Origin: Rhizobium sp. FKY42 | GTDB taxonomy: Bacteria; Pseudomonadota; Alphaproteobacteria; Rhizobiales; Rhizobiaceae | Direction of reading: 5' to 3' | Assembly (NCBI RefSeq): GCF_005222835.1 | Contig: NZ_STGA01000029.1 | Location: 434,001 to 498,000 of the forward strand | DNA: 64,000 bases | Shown: positions 17,723 to 26,571 of the stretch, in pieces | Layout: each line of letters begins with the position of its first letter | Position numbering within the stretch: the first letter of the stretch is position 1 | Made by a program: the position numbers and the translations under genes | Notes under the pieces: generated by a model | Databases searched by the model: none | What the model saw: the letters and a program-made list of their open reading frames with translations, nothing else | Told to the model about the DNA's origin: nothing

Positions 17723-18171
17723 CAGAGCAGGGCTATCGCAGGCTGATCATCGGGCTGCTGGCGTTCAACACATTTCTGATTGCCGCAATCTTTGGCGGCG
17801 CTCTGTTCTACCTCTATGGCGGTTCGCGACAGGCCCCTGCCCGCCTGCCGCTGGCGGGCGAGCAACTGCCGGGTAAGCAGCGCGGCGAATTGCAGAAGGC
17901 GCTGGCCGAAGCACGCCGGGATGTGCGGTCCGTTTCGCTGGAGGCGAGGCAGGCGCGCGTGGAGGCTGCAGCCCTGATGGGCAAGCCGGATCTCGATGCA
18001 AGCGCCCTTCGCGATGCTTTGAAGCGGGCGCGGGAGGCAGAGTTTGCGGTTCGCGCCGCGACAGAAGAGCGGGCCGTTTCTTTCGCCGCAGGTCTGTCCC
18101 TGGATGAGCGTCGACGTCTGGCCGATGGTCTGGTGCAGCGTGAGGCACCGCGACCGCCTGCCGCGAAATAA
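17719..18171 (+). CDS. Membrane-anchored ZraP/CnrX-like periplasmic sensor
   Basis: 150 residues; starts 4 bp inside the previous gene. One N-terminal membrane segment (LIIGLLAFNTFLIAAIFGGALFYLY), then a long helical, charged periplasmic part (RGELQKALAEARRDVRSVSLEARQARVEAAAL...) ending in LSLDERRRLADGL. This is the plan of the heavy-metal resistance/periplasmic sensor family (Metal_resist; CnrX, ZraP, Spy). In CnrYXH the sensor releases the anti-sigma when metal binds. Few His/Met ligands are visible, so metal sensing is uncertain; it could sense envelope stress. Confidence 0.7.
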   Translation: MTEQGYRRLIIGLLAFNTFLIAAIFGGALFYLYGGSRQAPARLPLAGEQLPGKQRGELQKALAEARRDVRSVSLEARQARVEAAALMGKPDLDASALRDALKRAREAEFAVRAATEERAVSFAAGLSLDERRRLADGLVQREAPRPPAAK

Positions 18172-18247
18172 TCACAAGTTCGAACCGACGGATTTTCGAA
18201 AGCACCTCCGTTGAAGAGCCGATGACGAAACGGAGTTCGTATCGGCC

Positions 18248-19768
18248 ATGGCAAATAATCCCGGCCTTTCAAAGGATCTGGAAGCGGCACTGACGCTCTG
18301 GCGTTTTGGCCTCGGCGCACAGGAAGGCAGCATTTCTGCAATCAAGGACGATCCGCGTGACCTGCTTTTGCAGGAGGTGACGGAGCAGGCGGTGCCGCAC
18401 CCGGTGGGCGGCAACCTTCGCTCGACGCAGGATCTGCTGGTTTCCCTCTACGACTTTCAGGCCGAGGTAAAGGCAGAGCGCGAGCGCCCCCTTGCCCCCG
18501 CCAATGCAGCCAGTGCGATGGCCGCCACGGCCATGGCACCCGATGGCGGCAAACCAGCCGACATGAAAGACGGCATGGCTGGCAGCAGCATGGGCGGCCC
18601 GATGGCCCCGAACGGCAAGGACAACAGGCCGGATGCCGCACCTTCCAAGCGCCCCTATCTGCCGCAGCAGATCCTGCTGGCAGAGGCCGACGCCCGTTTC
18701 AACGGTACGATCCACCAGCCGCTGATCGGTTTTGGCGAAAGGCTGGCGATGTTCTGGGCCAATCACTTCGCCATCGCAACGGGAAAGAATGGCGAACTCC
18801 ATATTTCAGCCGGTGCCTTTGAACGGGAGGCAATCCGCCCGCACATCTTCGGGCGCTTCGAGGATCTGCTGACGGCGGTGGAGACGCATCCGGCCATGCT
18901 GGTCTTCCTCGACAATCGCCAGTCCATCGGACCCAATTCGCCCGCCAACAAGAATGGCAAGCGGGGCCTCAACGAGAACCTCGCACGCGAGATTCTGGAA
19001 CTGCACACACTCGGCGTCGGCACCGGCTATAGCCAAGCCGATGTCACCTCCTTCGCCAAGATCATTACTGGCTGGGCGGTGTACCGCGATGAAAAGAAGC
19101 CGGGGCCGCAGGGTGCCTTCACCTTCAACGCCAAGGCACATGAGCCAGGCGACCATACGGTGATGGGCATTACCTATCCGGAAGGAGGCATGGAACAGGG
19201 CCGCGCGGTGCTGCGCGATCTTTCGCGCCATCCGGCGACCGCGCGGCATCTGGCATTCAAGCTTGCCCGCCACTTCATTGCGGATGACCCGCCACCCTCT
19301 CTCGTGAGCAAGATGACGGCGGCCTACACCAAATCGCAGGGCAACCTCTCTGCCGTCTACAAGGCGATGCTGAACGCGGACGAGGCGTGGGCTCCGCAGA
19401 TGAAAAAGATGCGCCCGCCGCTGCAATATGTGACGGCGCTTCTGCGCAGCACGGGCATCAAGCCCAAGCCGCAGCAGATCCTCTCCACCCTGAAAGCACT
19501 GGGGCAACCGCTCTGGGATCCTTCCGGACCGAATGGCTTTTCGGACGTCATCGATGGCTGGGCTTCTTCGGAAGGGCTTGCCACCCGAATCGACGCAGCC
19601 AACCTGTTTGCGCGGCAGGCGCACAGTTCGATCGATCCACGCGCCTTTGCCGCAGACCGGCTCGGTCCGCTGCTGACAGCAGAGACGCTGCAGGCGGTAT
19701 CCCGCGCCGAAACGCGGCCGCAAGGGCTTTCGATCGCCTTTCTCTCCCCCGAATTCCAGAGGTGCTGA
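18248..19768 (+). CDS. DUF1800 protein with a methionine-rich segment
   Basis: 506 residues. The DUF1800 core is clear: LTLWRFGLGAQEG at the start, MFWANHFAIA, NLAREILELHTLGVG, FAKIITGW, HEPGDHTVMG, HPATARHLAFKLARHFIADDPPP and near the end GWASSEGLATRIDAA. No signal peptide is seen. Residues about 90-130 form a low-complexity insert rich in Met, Gly, Ala and Pro (AMAATAMAPDG, MKDGMAGSSMGGPMAP), a kind of sequence that can bind Cu(I). DUF1800 proteins are paired with DUF1501 proteins across bacteria; their biochemical role is unsettled. It follows the sensor gene by 76 bp. Confidence 0.85.
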   Translation: MANNPGLSKDLEAALTLWRFGLGAQEGSISAIKDDPRDLLLQEVTEQAVPHPVGGNLRSTQDLLVSLYDFQAEVKAERERPLAPANAASAMAATAMAPDGGKPADMKDGMAGSSMGGPMAPNGKDNRPDAAPSKRPYLPQQILLAEADARFNGTIHQPLIGFGERLAMFWANHFAIATGKNGELHISAGAFEREAIRPHIFGRFEDLLTAVETHPAMLVFLDNRQSIGPNSPANKNGKRGLNENLAREILELHTLGVGTGYSQADVTSFAKIITGWAVYRDEKKPGPQGAFTFNAKAHEPGDHTVMGITYPEGGMEQGRAVLRDLSRHPATARHLAFKLARHFIADDPPPSLVSKMTAAYTKSQGNLSAVYKAMLNADEAWAPQMKKMRPPLQYVTALLRSTGIKPKPQQILSTLKALGQPLWDPSGPNGFSDVIDGWASSEGLATRIDAANLFARQAHSSIDPRAFAADRLGPLLTAETLQAVSRAETRPQGLSIAFLSPEFQRC

Positions 19769-19770
19769 TC

Positions 19771-20994
19771 ATGCTGTGCGAAAACCTCAACCCCACCCGC
19801 CGCGCGATCCTTGGCGCATCCGGCGCTCTGTTCGCCTGGGCTTTCATGCCGAAATTTGCGCATGCCGCGCAGGGTCGAGACCCACGCTTCGTCACCATTA
19901 TCCTGCGCGGTGCGCTGGATGGACTAACCGCAGTGCCGCCGGTGGGTGACCCCGATTACGAAGGCCTGCGCCAGCAGATGACCATGCACACCGCTGGCGT
20001 AAACGCAGCCCTGCCGCTTGATGGTTTTTTTGCACTGCACCCCTCGCTCGCAAATTTCCAACGAATGTTTCAGGCAAAGCAGGCCGCCGTGGTGCATGCC
20101 AGCGCCACGGCCTATCGCGAGCGCTCTCACTTCGACGGGCAGGATGTGCTGGAAAGTGGATATTCCACCCCCGGCCATGTGGAAACAGGCTGGCTGAACC
20201 GTTTGCTGGAAGGGTTACCGCAGGGCGAGCGCATTGCGCCAGGCCCTTCGGAGCGGGTGCGCGGCCTGTCAGTCGGCTCCACGGCACCGCTGGTCATTCG
20301 CGGCAAGGCACCCGTACTGGGCTGGGCGCCTTCCATTCTGAAGGCCGCCGATGGCGATCTCGCCCCGCGTCTGACCGACCTCTACGGTAAGACAGACCCG
20401 CTCTTGGCGAAGCTTCTGAAAGAAGGCATCGAAACGGGGCGCATCGCCTCTGGCCTCGATGTCAAGGCCAAGGGTGGCGCGGGCGATCCGGACGGCATGG
20501 AACAGATGGCGCGCGGCGCAGCACGCCTGATTGCGCAGGAAGATGGTCCACGCGTTGCAGCGCTTGCCTTCGAGGGCTGGGACACCCACGCGCAGGAAAC
20601 CGAACGGCTGGCCAAGCTTTTGCGCGGGCTGGACAATTCGCTTCTTGCCTTCCAGCAGGAACTGGGATCGGCCTGGAAGGATACGGCCATTGTGGTTGCC
20701 ACAGAATTTGGACGGACCGCGCGCATCAACGGCACGGAAGGCACCGACCATGGCACCGGCACGGTCGCCTTCCTGGCGGGAGGCGCAATTCGCGGAGGTC
20801 GCGTGATCACCGATTGGCCGGGCCTGAAGGAAAAACAGCTTTTCGAAGCCAGAGACCTGAACCCGACGACCGATCTTCGCTCTGTCATCAAGGGCGTCGC
20901 GGTCGATCTTCTTGGAGCAAGCGCCGCGCATCTTGCAGAGGCTGTCTTCCCCGGCAGCCAGGCGGTGGCTCCCATGAAGGGGCTGATTGCCTGA
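19771..20994 (+). CDS. DUF1501 protein with twin-arginine signal
   Basis: 407 residues from ATG 19771, two bases after the DUF1800 stop. The N-terminus has TRRAILGASGALFAWAFMPKFAHA, a twin-arginine-type signal. The body shows the sulfatase-related DUF1501 landmarks: VTIILRGALDGL, SHFDGQDVLESGY, FEGWDTHAQE, VVATEFGRTARINGTEGTDHGTG, and ITDWPGL. The Asp/His residues in these motifs resemble the metal site of alkaline-phosphatase superfamily enzymes. Likely periplasmic. With DUF1800 it is the end of the ECF block, closed by the hairpin at 21019-21047. Confidence 0.88.
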   Translation: MLCENLNPTRRAILGASGALFAWAFMPKFAHAAQGRDPRFVTIILRGALDGLTAVPPVGDPDYEGLRQQMTMHTAGVNAALPLDGFFALHPSLANFQRMFQAKQAAVVHASATAYRERSHFDGQDVLESGYSTPGHVETGWLNRLLEGLPQGERIAPGPSERVRGLSVGSTAPLVIRGKAPVLGWAPSILKAADGDLAPRLTDLYGKTDPLLAKLLKEGIETGRIASGLDVKAKGGAGDPDGMEQMARGAARLIAQEDGPRVAALAFEGWDTHAQETERLAKLLRGLDNSLLAFQQELGSAWKDTAIVVATEFGRTARINGTEGTDHGTGTVAFLAGGAIRGGRVITDWPGLKEKQLFEARDLNPTTDLRSVIKGVAVDLLGASAAHLAEAVFPGSQAVAPMKGLIA

Positions 20995-21596
20995 ACCCTG
21001 AAGGCAGCCCCTTGACCCGGACCGGTCGCAGCCTCCGCGACCGGTCCGTTTTCATTTCGTCTAACCTGTATCGCAGGCCCGATCCCGCGGCATCCATGGC
21101 CGGTTATATTACGACTTCAACGATTTACCAGAACCTGCTCGTCATAATTGTCAAAGGCCAGGTAAGCCATAGCATGCCACGGCGGACGGTGCAGGCAACC
21201 AGGGCTGATATTCAAAGGCATATACTTTAGCCGGTATCGGGCTACCCGTGGCGGAGACGAAAACACTGAAACGATACAGAGGCGTAAGCAAAGGCTTCCA
21301 TAGCCACGGCACTGCTCCCTTTGCCTTTCTGAGCCAGGAAAGCCATAGTGGGAATATCATTCTGCTATCCTGGCAAAGGTGCAACCGGAGCATTTCCGTG
21401 AAAATATATCAAAACGGTTATATAATTGGCGACAATTTTTATTTGCGGCAAACGTCGGCACCTGTACGATAAGATCAGGAGGAGCCGCTTGGGAGGGCTG
21501 GCGAGGAGCAACTGCGGGATCAATTCTCAAGCTTGTAAACTCGTATTGCACAAAACACGATGCGGCACTGACGGCTACCACTCTGGGAGGAGAACC
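20995..21596. other. 602-bp gene-free stretch before the TRAP operon
   Basis: It contains the terminator at 21019-21047 and two near-identical 15-mers, CCAGGTAAGCCATAG (21158-21172) and CCAGGAAAGCCATAG (21334-21348). Short ORFs here have no ribosome sites or family features. The base composition becomes AT-rich from about 21360, where a promoter for the TRAP genes is likely. Confidence 0.5.
21019..21054 (+). terminator. Terminator of the DUF1800/DUF1501 operon
   Basis: An 11-bp perfect stem GGACCGGTCGC (21019-21029) / GCGACCGGTCC (21037-21047), loop of 7, then GTTTTCATTT. Confidence 0.85.
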
Positions 21597-22631
21597 ATGT
21601 TGCGCAAACTTATGCTCGCGGGCCTGTCGGCTTCCGCGCTTTCGATGACCGCACTGTCTGCGATGGCTGCAGACATAACTCTGAAGTTGCATCAATTCCT
21701 GCCACCGCAGGCCACCATTCCGGCCAAGGTGCTTGCACCATGGGCAGAGAAGATCAAGACAGACTCGGGCGGCAAGATCGAGGTTCAGCTCTATCCAGCC
21801 ATGCAGCTGGGCGGCAAGCCCTCCGATCTCATCGATCAGGCAAAGGATGGCGTGGTCGATATCGTCTGGACACTGGTTGGTTATACACCGGGTCGCTTCC
21901 CGAAGTCGGAAGCATTCGAGCTGCCCTTCATGGTCACGAGCGGTGAGGCAACCTCGGTCGCCTTTTATGATTTCTATGAGAAGAACCTGAAGAGCGAGTT
22001 CAAGGATTATCACGTCCTGGCCGTCCACACCCACGGGCCGGGACTGCTGCACACGATCGGCTCCAAGCCCATCAAGTCTCTGGCCGACATGAAGGGCCTG
22101 AAGCTGCGCGGCACCTCCAAGGTGGTGAACCAGATGCTGGAAGCCATGGGCGCTTCTGCCGTGGGCATGCCGGTGACAGCCGTGCCGGAATCGCTTTCCA
22201 AGAGCGTGATCGACGGAACGGTCGTGCCGTGGGAAGTCACGCCTTCGATCAAGATTGCGGAGCTTGCACCCAACCACACGCAGTTCTCGGGCAAGACGGG
22301 CCTCTACACGGCTGCCTTCGTCTTCGCGATGAACAAGGACAGCTACAACGCGCTTACGCCAGAACTGAAAAAGGTTATCGATGCCAACTCTGGCAAGGAA
22401 CTGGCTCGCAAGTTCGGTCAGGCGATGGATCAGGGTGACATCGCAGGCAAGGCGCTTGCAGACAAGGCCGGCAACACGACCTTTACACTTGACGAGGCGG
22501 AAACCGCCAAGTGGAAGGAACAGGGCGAAAAGGTGACCAAGAACTGGATCGCCGAGATGGACAAGAAGGGCCTCGACGGCACAGGTCTTTACAAAGACGC
22601 CGTCGCGCTCATCCAGCAGAACACGAAATAG
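21597..22631 (+). CDS. dctP: TRAP transporter substrate-binding protein (DctP)
   Basis: 344 residues from ATG 21597, which follows GGGAGGAGAACC, an excellent ribosome site. Signal peptide: LMLAGLSASALSMTALSAMAA. The mature protein has TRAP landmarks: LHQFLPPQATIPAKVLAPWAEKI, IEVQLYPAMQLGG, AFELPFM, and the LKLRGTSKVVNQML segment whose Arg usually holds a substrate carboxylate. It binds an organic acid in the periplasm and hands it to DctQM. The substrate is not evident from sequence. Confidence 0.92.
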   Translation: MLRKLMLAGLSASALSMTALSAMAADITLKLHQFLPPQATIPAKVLAPWAEKIKTDSGGKIEVQLYPAMQLGGKPSDLIDQAKDGVVDIVWTLVGYTPGRFPKSEAFELPFMVTSGEATSVAFYDFYEKNLKSEFKDYHVLAVHTHGPGLLHTIGSKPIKSLADMKGLKLRGTSKVVNQMLEAMGASAVGMPVTAVPESLSKSVIDGTVVPWEVTPSIKIAELAPNHTQFSGKTGLYTAAFVFAMNKDSYNALTPELKKVIDANSGKELARKFGQAMDQGDIAGKALADKAGNTTFTLDEAETAKWKEQGEKVTKNWIAEMDKKGLDGTGLYKDAVALIQQNTK

Positions 22632-22645
22632 TCCTCCCTCAACTG

Positions 22646-22684
22646 CCGGGCAGGAGCAGCCAATTCTCCTGCCCGGGCTCTTTT
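22646..22684 (+). terminator. Intra-operon hairpin after dctP
   Basis: Stem CCGGGCAGGAG (22646-22656) / CTCCTGCCCGG (22666-22676), then GCTCTTTTCATC. It lies between the binding-protein gene and dctQ. Such hairpins stabilise or attenuate, giving more binding protein than membrane subunits. Confidence 0.7.
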
Positions 22685-22720
22685 CATCCTTTCAACTGAA
22701 AGCAATTTTGAGGGCTTCTG

Positions 22721-23263
22721 ATGCAACCCCATGATTCCGGGACCGCATTCCAGAAACTGGAAAAAGCTGTAACCATACTGGCTGCCGTTATGGTCGGCTT
22801 CGGCGGGCTGTGTCTCGTTGCGGCGTGCGCCCTGACAGGTCTTTCCATCATCGGCGCACTGACCATTCGCCCCATACCGGGCGAGATCGAGGTCGTGGAA
22901 CTGCTCTGCGGGCTTGCGGTGTTCGGCTTCCTGCCCTTCTGCCAGCTGAAGCGCGGCCATGTGGGCGTCGACCTGCTGATTGCCGCTTTCGGCCAGAAGG
23001 CCATGAACGTGACGCAGCTGATTGGCGACATCATTATCGCAGGTCTTTTCGCCCTGATCACGTGGCGTCACTACATCGGCTTTCTCGACAAACTGGAAAA
23101 CGGCGAAACGAGCCCGCTGCTTCTGTGGCCAATCTGGTGGGGCTATCTGGCGGCGCTGATCCTTCTGATCGCCAACGTTCTCGTCTGTCTTTTCATCCTC
23201 CTCGCCGACCTGCGTGACATACGTAACAAGAAGGCAATCGTTGCGGCCATGGGAGCACACTGA
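22721..23263 (+). CDS. dctQ: TRAP transporter small membrane subunit (DctQ)
   Basis: 180 residues with four hydrophobic segments: VTILAAVMVGFGGLCLVAACAL (about 12-33), VELLCGLAVFGFLPF, IGDIIIAGLFALITW, and the last LAALILLIANVLVCLFILL. EVVELLCGLAVFGFLPFCQLKRGHVGVDLL fits the DctQ family. It joins DctM in the inner membrane. The last base overlaps the ATG of dctM. Confidence 0.9.
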   Translation: MQPHDSGTAFQKLEKAVTILAAVMVGFGGLCLVAACALTGLSIIGALTIRPIPGEIEVVELLCGLAVFGFLPFCQLKRGHVGVDLLIAAFGQKAMNVTQLIGDIIIAGLFALITWRHYIGFLDKLENGETSPLLLWPIWWGYLAALILLIANVLVCLFILLADLRDIRNKKAIVAAMGAH

Positions 23264-24573
23264 TGTCCGGCATTGAAATTGGCCTCTGGTCCTTTCCGGT
23301 TTTGATTCTTCTCATCTTCCTGCGCGTGCCAATTGGCGCCGCCATGCTGGGCTGTGGCGTCGTGGGCACCTGGATGGTGCTCGGAAAATGGACGCCCATC
23401 CTGTCGCAACTGAAGTCGGTCATCTGGTCGACAAACGTCAACTACTCGCTATCGATCATTCCGCTATTCCTGCTCATGGGACAATTCGCAGCGCGCGGCG
23501 GAATGAGCCAATCCCTGTTCAATGCGGCTGCCGCTTTTCTCGGGCATCGCAAGGGCGGCGTTGCCATGGCGGCTGTCGGCGCCTGTGCGGGCTTCGGCTC
23601 CATCTGCGGCTCGTCTCTGGCAACCGCTGCCACCATGGCACAGGTCGCCCTGCCGGAACTGCGACGTCACGGCTATTCCGGTGGCCTTTCAACCGCGACA
23701 CTTGCCGCTGGCGGCACGCTGGGCATCCTTATCCCGCCATCCGTTGTGCTGGTTATCTATGCCATTCTGGCGGAACAGAACATCGCCAAGCTCTTCCTTG
23801 CCGCTTTCGTACCCGGCATCATTGCCGCGCTTTCCTATCTGACGGTCATAGCCATCTATGTGCGACTGAAGCCGGAAAGCGCCGGTCAGGCCCCTCGCCT
23901 GCCCTGGGCCGATCGCATTCCGGCGCTGATTGCCGTATGGCCGGTGGTGCTGATCTTCTTCCTCGTTGTTGGCGGCATCTATCTCGGCTGGTTCACACCC
24001 ACACAGGCAGCTGCAGTCGGTGCCGCCGGAACGGGACTGGTTGCCTGGAAAAACGGTGGGCTTGACCGCAAATCACTCACCGCATGCTTCAAGGAAACAG
24101 CCGTTTCTACGGGCATGATCTTCTTCATCGTGCTGGGCGCAACCGTCTTCAACTCGTTCCTCGCCTTTTCCCGACTGCCGCAGGTTGGCGCGGAATGGGT
24201 GACCGCGCAGGGCTTTGCGCCCATGACGGTGCTGATCATCATCCTCGTGCTCTACATCATCTTCGGCTGCATCATGGATAGCCTGTCCATGATCGTCCTG
24301 ACGATCCCGATCTTCTTCCCGATCGTGACAGCCATGGACTTCGGCATGAGCCCTGAACACTTTGCCATCTGGTTCGGGATTCTGGTGCTGATGGTGGCGG
24401 AGATCGGCATGATCACCCCGCCGGTGGGCCTCAACCTGTTCATCATATCGGCCATGTCGAGAGAAGTGCCGGTGCGCGACACCTATCGGGGTATCGTTCC
24501 CTTTGTCACCGCGGATCTCCTTCGCATCATCCTACTGACAGCGTTCCCGATCATATCGATCTTTCTCGTCTGA
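23263..24573 (+). CDS. dctM: TRAP transporter large membrane subunit (DctM)
   Basis: 436 residues, about twelve membrane segments, the sodium-coupled translocation subunit. Landmarks: RVPIGAAMLGCGVVGTW, CAGFGSICGSSLATAATMAQVALPELRRHGY, LAAGGTLGILIPPSVVLVIYAIL, and ITPPVGLNLFIIS near the end. Starts at the last base of dctQ (ATGTCC after TGA overlap). The operon closes at the terminator 24600-24634. Confidence 0.93.
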   Translation: MSGIEIGLWSFPVLILLIFLRVPIGAAMLGCGVVGTWMVLGKWTPILSQLKSVIWSTNVNYSLSIIPLFLLMGQFAARGGMSQSLFNAAAAFLGHRKGGVAMAAVGACAGFGSICGSSLATAATMAQVALPELRRHGYSGGLSTATLAAGGTLGILIPPSVVLVIYAILAEQNIAKLFLAAFVPGIIAALSYLTVIAIYVRLKPESAGQAPRLPWADRIPALIAVWPVVLIFFLVVGGIYLGWFTPTQAAAVGAAGTGLVAWKNGGLDRKSLTACFKETAVSTGMIFFIVLGATVFNSFLAFSRLPQVGAEWVTAQGFAPMTVLIIILVLYIIFGCIMDSLSMIVLTIPIFFPIVTAMDFGMSPEHFAIWFGILVLMVAEIGMITPPVGLNLFIISAMSREVPVRDTYRGIVPFVTADLLRIILLTAFPIISIFLV

Positions 24574-24599
24574 CCGGATTGATCCGACACTTCGGACTG

Positions 24600-24634
24600 A
24601 GGCCTGTTGTCAACGACAGGCCTCCTTTCTTTTG
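24600..24634 (+). terminator. Terminator of the TRAP operon
   Basis: Stem AGGCCTGT (24600-24607) / ACAGGCCT (24616-24623), followed by CCTTTCTTTT. Confidence 0.8.
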
Positions 24635-24985
24635 AAGGCAAGACGCAAGAAGGCGCGGGCAACGCGAAAACCGCACGACACCGGCTATGAGAAAAGGTTG
24701 TATTTCTCATAAATTAAATATCGGTGCGTGCATTTTTTAACTGGACACGCGCGGTCTGGAGCTCTAGTTTCCCCTTGCCAGCAAACAGGAGCTGGCAAAT
24801 TAAAGCAAATGAATAAGTGATCGATTTGTTTTCATCTTGGGCATCATATTGCGCCCAGGCAATTTATTACAAGAATTTTTAGAATTATTACTTGCAATAT
24901 CATTTGAAGCATCGACAGCAGATTTGGTTTTCTTTACGGTCCCCGCCGTAACAGAAGCAAGCAATTCAAGAACCGGTCTGTGCAT

Positions 24986-25132
24986 TTTCGAGGAAGGATT
25001 GGCCTTCCTCGAAACCTTACGCTTGGCTGGCCGCAGCTAGAGCGTTCAAACAGGTGAAGTCCCTGCTTCGCTTGTCGCCGACGTCTTCGCCAAAGAAGGC
25101 GTCGGCGGCTGACAATCGGACTCTTCCGATTG
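24986..25132. repeat. Three consecutive inverted repeats
   Basis: Hairpin 1: TTTCGAGGAAGG (24986-24997) / CCTTCCTCGAAA (25003-25014). Hairpin 2: CGCCGACGTCTTC (25076-25088) / GAAGGCGTCGGCG (25095-25107), one mismatch-type T-G pair. Hairpin 3: CAATCGGA (25113-25120) / TCCGATTG (25125-25132). The spacing of 2 and 3 is 5 bp. They may mark a structured RNA or an accumulation of repeats. Confidence 0.6.
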
Positions 25133-25254
25133 GATCGCGGATGGGCAACTGATAGGCCACTGACTGACCACTGAGTAGCCCTTGATGCAGACAGCCTCGC
25201 GCGCTCTGCTATGGCATGCGCAATAGGCTTAGTTAGCAGATCTGTGCGAACTGG

Positions 25255-26571
25255 TTAGCGCGACTTGCGTAGAATGCCCTTCAACCCCCCTCCAATCAGG
25301 AGCGTCACATCATAGATGGAGGAGAGCGGCAGGCTGCGCCCCGAAACCACAAGATATCGCGGTTGCCAATCCGGATCGAATTTGGTCTTGAAGGTCTGGA
25401 CGCCCTTGAAGTTGTAGAAGCGTTCTCCGGTCTCGTAGATGAAACGGCAGAGTTGGTGCCACAGAGGAGCGCAGCTGTGGGTCGATAGGCCCGCAAGCGG
25501 CGCCATGCCCAGATTGAGGGTCCGGAAGCCATCCGCCTTCAGATGTTCCATGATGCGCACGAACAGGAGATCCATCAGACCGCGATGCGTGCCCGGAATG
25601 TGGCGCATCAGATCGATAAACGCATCCTGCTCTGCTGTGGCGGTCGGGATTGAGGCAAAGGCAACGATTCGCCCTTCCTGTCGGATCAAGGCAACCGGCG
25701 AACGGCAAACATAATCCTCCCGGAACGTACCGAGCGAGAAACCTTTCTCCGCAGCATTGTGAGCGGTCAACCAGGCATCCGACACTCTGCGCAGTTCCGC
25801 CAGCACGTCCGGCACGCGCTCGGTGGGGAGGAACTCGAACGTCAGGCCATCGCGTTCCGCGCGGTTGACGGACCGGCGGAGCTTCATCCACTGCCCGCCC
25901 TTGAGATCGAAATGCTGAAGATCGACGATGGCCTGCTCGCCAAGCTTGTGAGCTGTCATCCCCGCTTCAATGGCAACCGGCAGGAAGTGCGGCGATACCT
26001 GGTAGAACACAGGACGGCATCGGGCAGCGCGCGCGCCTGCCATGAAATCCCGAACGAGGCCCGCCCATTCATCACGCGGCCCCACAGGATCGAACAGCGC
26101 GACCTGCGAGCGTCCCTGACGGGCATACATGATGAAAGCACGCCCGCTTTCGGAGAACAGCACCTGCTTGTCGCCAAGCCGCACCAATGCTGCCGTGGCG
26201 CTGCCGGTCTCCTGCAGAATGCGTTCTGCCTGATCGAGATCCTGCCGCACGGCCCTTGGCTGAAGCAGGCGAAAAGAATGCAGACCGCGCCGGCCAGCCC
26301 AGGCTCCGGCAAGGAGGGTAAAGGAGAAGGTCACACCGGTTTCGGGATCGACATTCGATCCGGACCACATGGGCAGCATCATGAGGCTCTCATCCAGGAA
26401 GAGATAAACGAAAAGCCCCATGGTCAATGCCAGCGTCGCCATGAAACCGACAACCGGACCGTACCAAACATGACGGAGACGCCTCGCCCACAGCACCTGC
26501 CAACCGGGCGCCATGTGCCTATCGTCAGGACGGGGTGTGATCGCCAGATGATCAGCGGCCATGTGATCCAC
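25255..26571 (-). CDS. MprF-type phosphatidylglycerol aminoacyltransferase domain protein
   Basis: 438 residues. Only two hydrophobic segments are seen at the N-terminus (VVGFMATLALTMGLFVYLF and a weaker VTFSFTLLAGAWAG), not the 12-14 segments of full MprF/LpiA. The rest is the DUF2156 catalytic domain: AFIMYARQGRSQVALFDPVGPR, QAIVDLQHFDLKGGQWMKLRRSVNRAERDGL, and LNLGMAPLAGLS with YNFKGVQTFKTKFDPDWQPRYL. Family enzymes transfer an amino acid from tRNA to membrane phosphatidylglycerol, giving resistance to cationic peptides. Without the flippase part it may modify only the inner leaflet, or another acceptor. Confidence 0.82.
   Translation of the reverse strand: MDHMAADHLAITPRPDDRHMAPGWQVLWARRLRHVWYGPVVGFMATLALTMGLFVYLFLDESLMMLPMWSGSNVDPETGVTFSFTLLAGAWAGRRGLHSFRLLQPRAVRQDLDQAERILQETGSATAALVRLGDKQVLFSESGRAFIMYARQGRSQVALFDPVGPRDEWAGLVRDFMAGARAARCRPVFYQVSPHFLPVAIEAGMTAHKLGEQAIVDLQHFDLKGGQWMKLRRSVNRAERDGLTFEFLPTERVPDVLAELRRVSDAWLTAHNAAEKGFSLGTFREDYVCRSPVALIRQEGRIVAFASIPTATAEQDAFIDLMRHIPGTHRGLMDLLFVRIMEHLKADGFRTLNLGMAPLAGLSTHSCAPLWHQLCRFIYETGERFYNFKGVQTFKTKFDPDWQPRYLVVSGRSLPLSSIYDVTLLIGGGLKGILRKSR

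Larger units (their letters stand above)
24574..25254. other. 681-bp gene-free stretch with stacked hairpins
   Basis: After the TRAP terminator the sequence is AT-rich to about 24960, then holds three successive hairpins (24986-25132, listed separately). A 67-codon ORF at 24837-25040 and a 61-codon ORF antisense to it lack ribosome sites and family features, so neither is called. A CTAGAGCG motif at about 25037 resembles the ends of the repeat at 34462. Confidence 0.5.

Noticed and set aside
24837..25040. 67-codon ORF in the gap after the TRAP operon
   Set aside because: No ribosome site, overlaps a hairpin, and an antisense ORF is equally open.
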